From NCBI GenBank assembly GCA_014379885.1, contig JACMKW010000257.1, positions 1 to 7,145 on the forward strand: DNA of 7,145 nt, read 5' to 3'. This DNA is from Rhizobacter sp. (GTDB taxonomy: Bacteria > Pseudomonadota > Gammaproteobacteria > Burkholderiales > Burkholderiaceae). Under the pieces are notes generated by a model. The model saw only the letters and a list, made by a program, of their open reading frames with translations. It searched no databases and had not been told where the DNA came from. How positions within the stretch are numbered: the first letter of the stretch is position 1; each line of letters opens with the position of its first letter. Of this stretch, positions 6,225 through 7,145 are shown one piece after another. The position numbers and the translations under genes are program-made.

Positions 6225-6764
6225 ATGACACAGCAACGCACCACCCTGGACCTGCTCGCGCAATACGCCACGTACCACCGTGACCGGCGCAACATCGTCA
6301 CCCACTTCATCGGCGTGCCGATGATCGTGTTCGGCATCGGCGTCTTGCTGGCCCGCTTGCACCTCACCGTACCCGGGCTCGACCTCACCGGTGCCTGGGT
6401 CGCCTTCTGCCTGTCAGCGGCCTGGTACCTCAGCCGGCGCGGCCCGCTGGCGCTTGGGGGCGCGGTGACAGCCGCCACCGGCGTGCTGATCGCACTCGCA
6501 CACGGGGTTTCCGGCGGCAGCGTCGCCAGCTGGTTGAGCTGGGGCGTGGGCATGTTTGCCATCGGCTGGGTGATCCAGTTCGTGGGCCACTACTACGAGG
6601 GGCGCAAACCCGCGTTCGTTGACGACATCGTGGGGTTGCTTGTGGGCCCGATGTTCGTTACCGCAGAAGCCATGTTCTCAATGGGCTGGAACAAGCCCAT
6701 GCTGGCCGAGATCGAGCGGCGCGCGGGGCCCACGCACATCCGCAACCTGGCCCACCCGGCTTGA
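6225..6764 (+). CDS. Mpo1-like (DUF962) membrane protein
   Basis: This 179-residue polytopic membrane protein belongs to the DUF962/Mpo1-like family (PF06127, YGL010w-like). The yeast member Mpo1 is an Fe2+-dependent dioxygenase that removes one carbon from 2-hydroxy fatty acids during phytosphingosine breakdown; the function of bacterial members is not established. The two family hallmarks are present. YHRDRRNIVTHFIGVP at 17-32 has H18 and H27, and IQFVGHYYEGRKPAF at 117-131 has H122; these His residues are candidates for metal binding. Hydrophobic segments lie at about 28-46, 54-70, 76-95, 104-121 and 134-152. The ATG at 6225 has GGAG seven bases upstream (6214-6217); a GTG at 6210 lies before that site and is rejected. 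The gene is divergent from the C13 peptidase and its stop is 9 bp from that of mrp on the other strand. Confidence 0.88.
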   Translation: MTQQRTTLDLLAQYATYHRDRRNIVTHFIGVPMIVFGIGVLLARLHLTVPGLDLTGAWVAFCLSAAWYLSRRGPLALGGAVTAATGVLIALAHGVSGGSVASWLSWGVGMFAIGWVIQFVGHYYEGRKPAFVDDIVGLLVGPMFVTAEAMFSMGWNKPMLAEIERRAGPTHIRNLAHPA

Positions 6765-6775
6765 ACGGGTCTTTC
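6754..6775 (+). terminator. Weak hairpin at the end of the Mpo1-like gene
   Basis: ACCCG (6754-6758) pairs with CGGGT (6766-6770) across a 7-base loop that includes the stop codon, and CTTTC follows. The 5-bp stem and short T-run make this a marginal terminator. Confidence 0.25.
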
Positions 6776-7145
6776 AGGTGTTCTTGGACACCGTGATCGT
6801 GGGGAATTTCGCCGAGAAGTCTTTCGCGCGCTGCGCGATCTTCACCGCCAGCTGCCGCGCCATCGCCTTGTAAAGCCCGGCGATCTCGCCGTCGGGCTCG
6901 CTCACCACCGTGGGCGCCCCCGAATCGGCCTGCACCCGGATGCCCATGTTCAGCGGTAAGGCGCCCAGGTAGTCCATGTTGAACTCGGCTGCCATCTTCT
7001 TGCCACCATCAGCGCCGAAAATGTGCTCCACGTGGCCGCAGTTCGAGCACACGTGCACGGCCATGTTTTCAACGATGCCAAGAATGGGCACGCCCACCTT
7101 CTCGAACATCTTCAGCCCCCGCTGCGCGTCGATGAGCGCAATGTC
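6774..7145 (-). CDS. mrp: Mrp/ApbC-family iron-sulfur cluster carrier ATPase, C-terminal part
   Basis: The last 123 residues of a Mrp/ApbC (NBP35-like) P-loop ATPase are visible; the start and the Walker A motif lie beyond the right edge. These cytosolic proteins bind an Fe-S cluster at a dimer interface and pass it to apoproteins. The visible part begins DIALIDAQRGLKMFEKV and continues through GIVENM, both conserved in the family. CSNCGH follows, with Cys residues at visible positions 33 and 36 (the CxxC that ligates the bridging cluster), then IFGADGGKKMA and LGALPLNMGIR. The frame stays open to base 7145, so the internal Met at 7109 is not the start. It is convergent with the Mpo1-like gene. 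In many Burkholderiales, mrp and dcd are close neighbours, as remembered rather than searched. Confidence 0.95.
   Translation of the reverse strand, partial: DIALIDAQRGLKMFEKVGVPILGIVENMAVHVCSNCGHVEHIFGADGGKKMAAEFNMDYLGALPLNMGIRVQADSGAPTVVSEPDGEIAGLYKAMARQLAVKIAQRAKDFSAKFPTITVSKNT

Noticed and set aside
6123..6362. N-terminal extension of the C13 peptidase by up to 80 residues
   Set aside because: It overlaps the start of the divergent Mpo1-like gene and is Asp/His-rich shadow sequence, while AGGAGG sits at the right distance from the ATG at 6122.

Overview
The window is GC-rich (visibly well over 60%), with strong G/C third-position bias, dense gene packing and no mobile-element, tRNA or CRISPR signal. 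The protein set points to a betaproteobacterium of the order Burkholderiales: a Dcd of the type usual there, a Mrp/ApbC scaffold close to dcd, a YpfJ-type zinc peptidase, a membrane C13 peptidase and an Mpo1/DUF962 protein. I judge the Rubrivivax/Leptothrix/Methylibium group the likeliest, but that is inference from gene content and not a search result. Nine protein genes are supported, two of them cut by the window edges.

Left block (1-2600, + strand): the C-terminal end of a P2-type (calcium-type) cation ATPase, then a short-chain dehydrogenase/reductase, then a CaxA/YrbG-type calcium/sodium antiporter. The antiporter begins at a TTG one base after the dehydrogenase stop, so the last two are probably translationally coupled. 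Two cation exporters on either side of an oxidoreductase suggest a calcium or divalent-cation efflux theme, with the dehydrogenase's role unknown.

Middle block (2611-4663, - strand): a membrane-anchored YpfJ-family zinc metallopeptidase runs convergent to the antiporter, with only 10 bp between stops. Upstream of it lies a 91-residue protein of unknown function with its own hairpin-plus-T-tract terminator. A palindrome-rich intergenic stretch of about 230 bp follows, and then dcd (dCTP deaminase), which feeds dUMP and so dTTP synthesis.

Right block (4716-7145): a multi-pass membrane protein with a C-terminal C13 (legumain/caspase-like) peptidase domain lies upstream of dcd on the same strand. 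Divergent from it, across a 102-bp region with an inverted repeat, is an Mpo1-like (DUF962) membrane protein. That gene converges, with 9 bp between stops, on the C-terminal part of the Fe-S carrier ATPase Mrp/ApbC.

Most of the window is ordinary chromosomal housekeeping. The parts most worth a second look are the membrane C13 peptidase with its divergent Mpo1-like partner, the uncharacterised 91-residue protein, and the palindrome-rich gap upstream of that protein. I see no clear evidence of a new multi-gene system.
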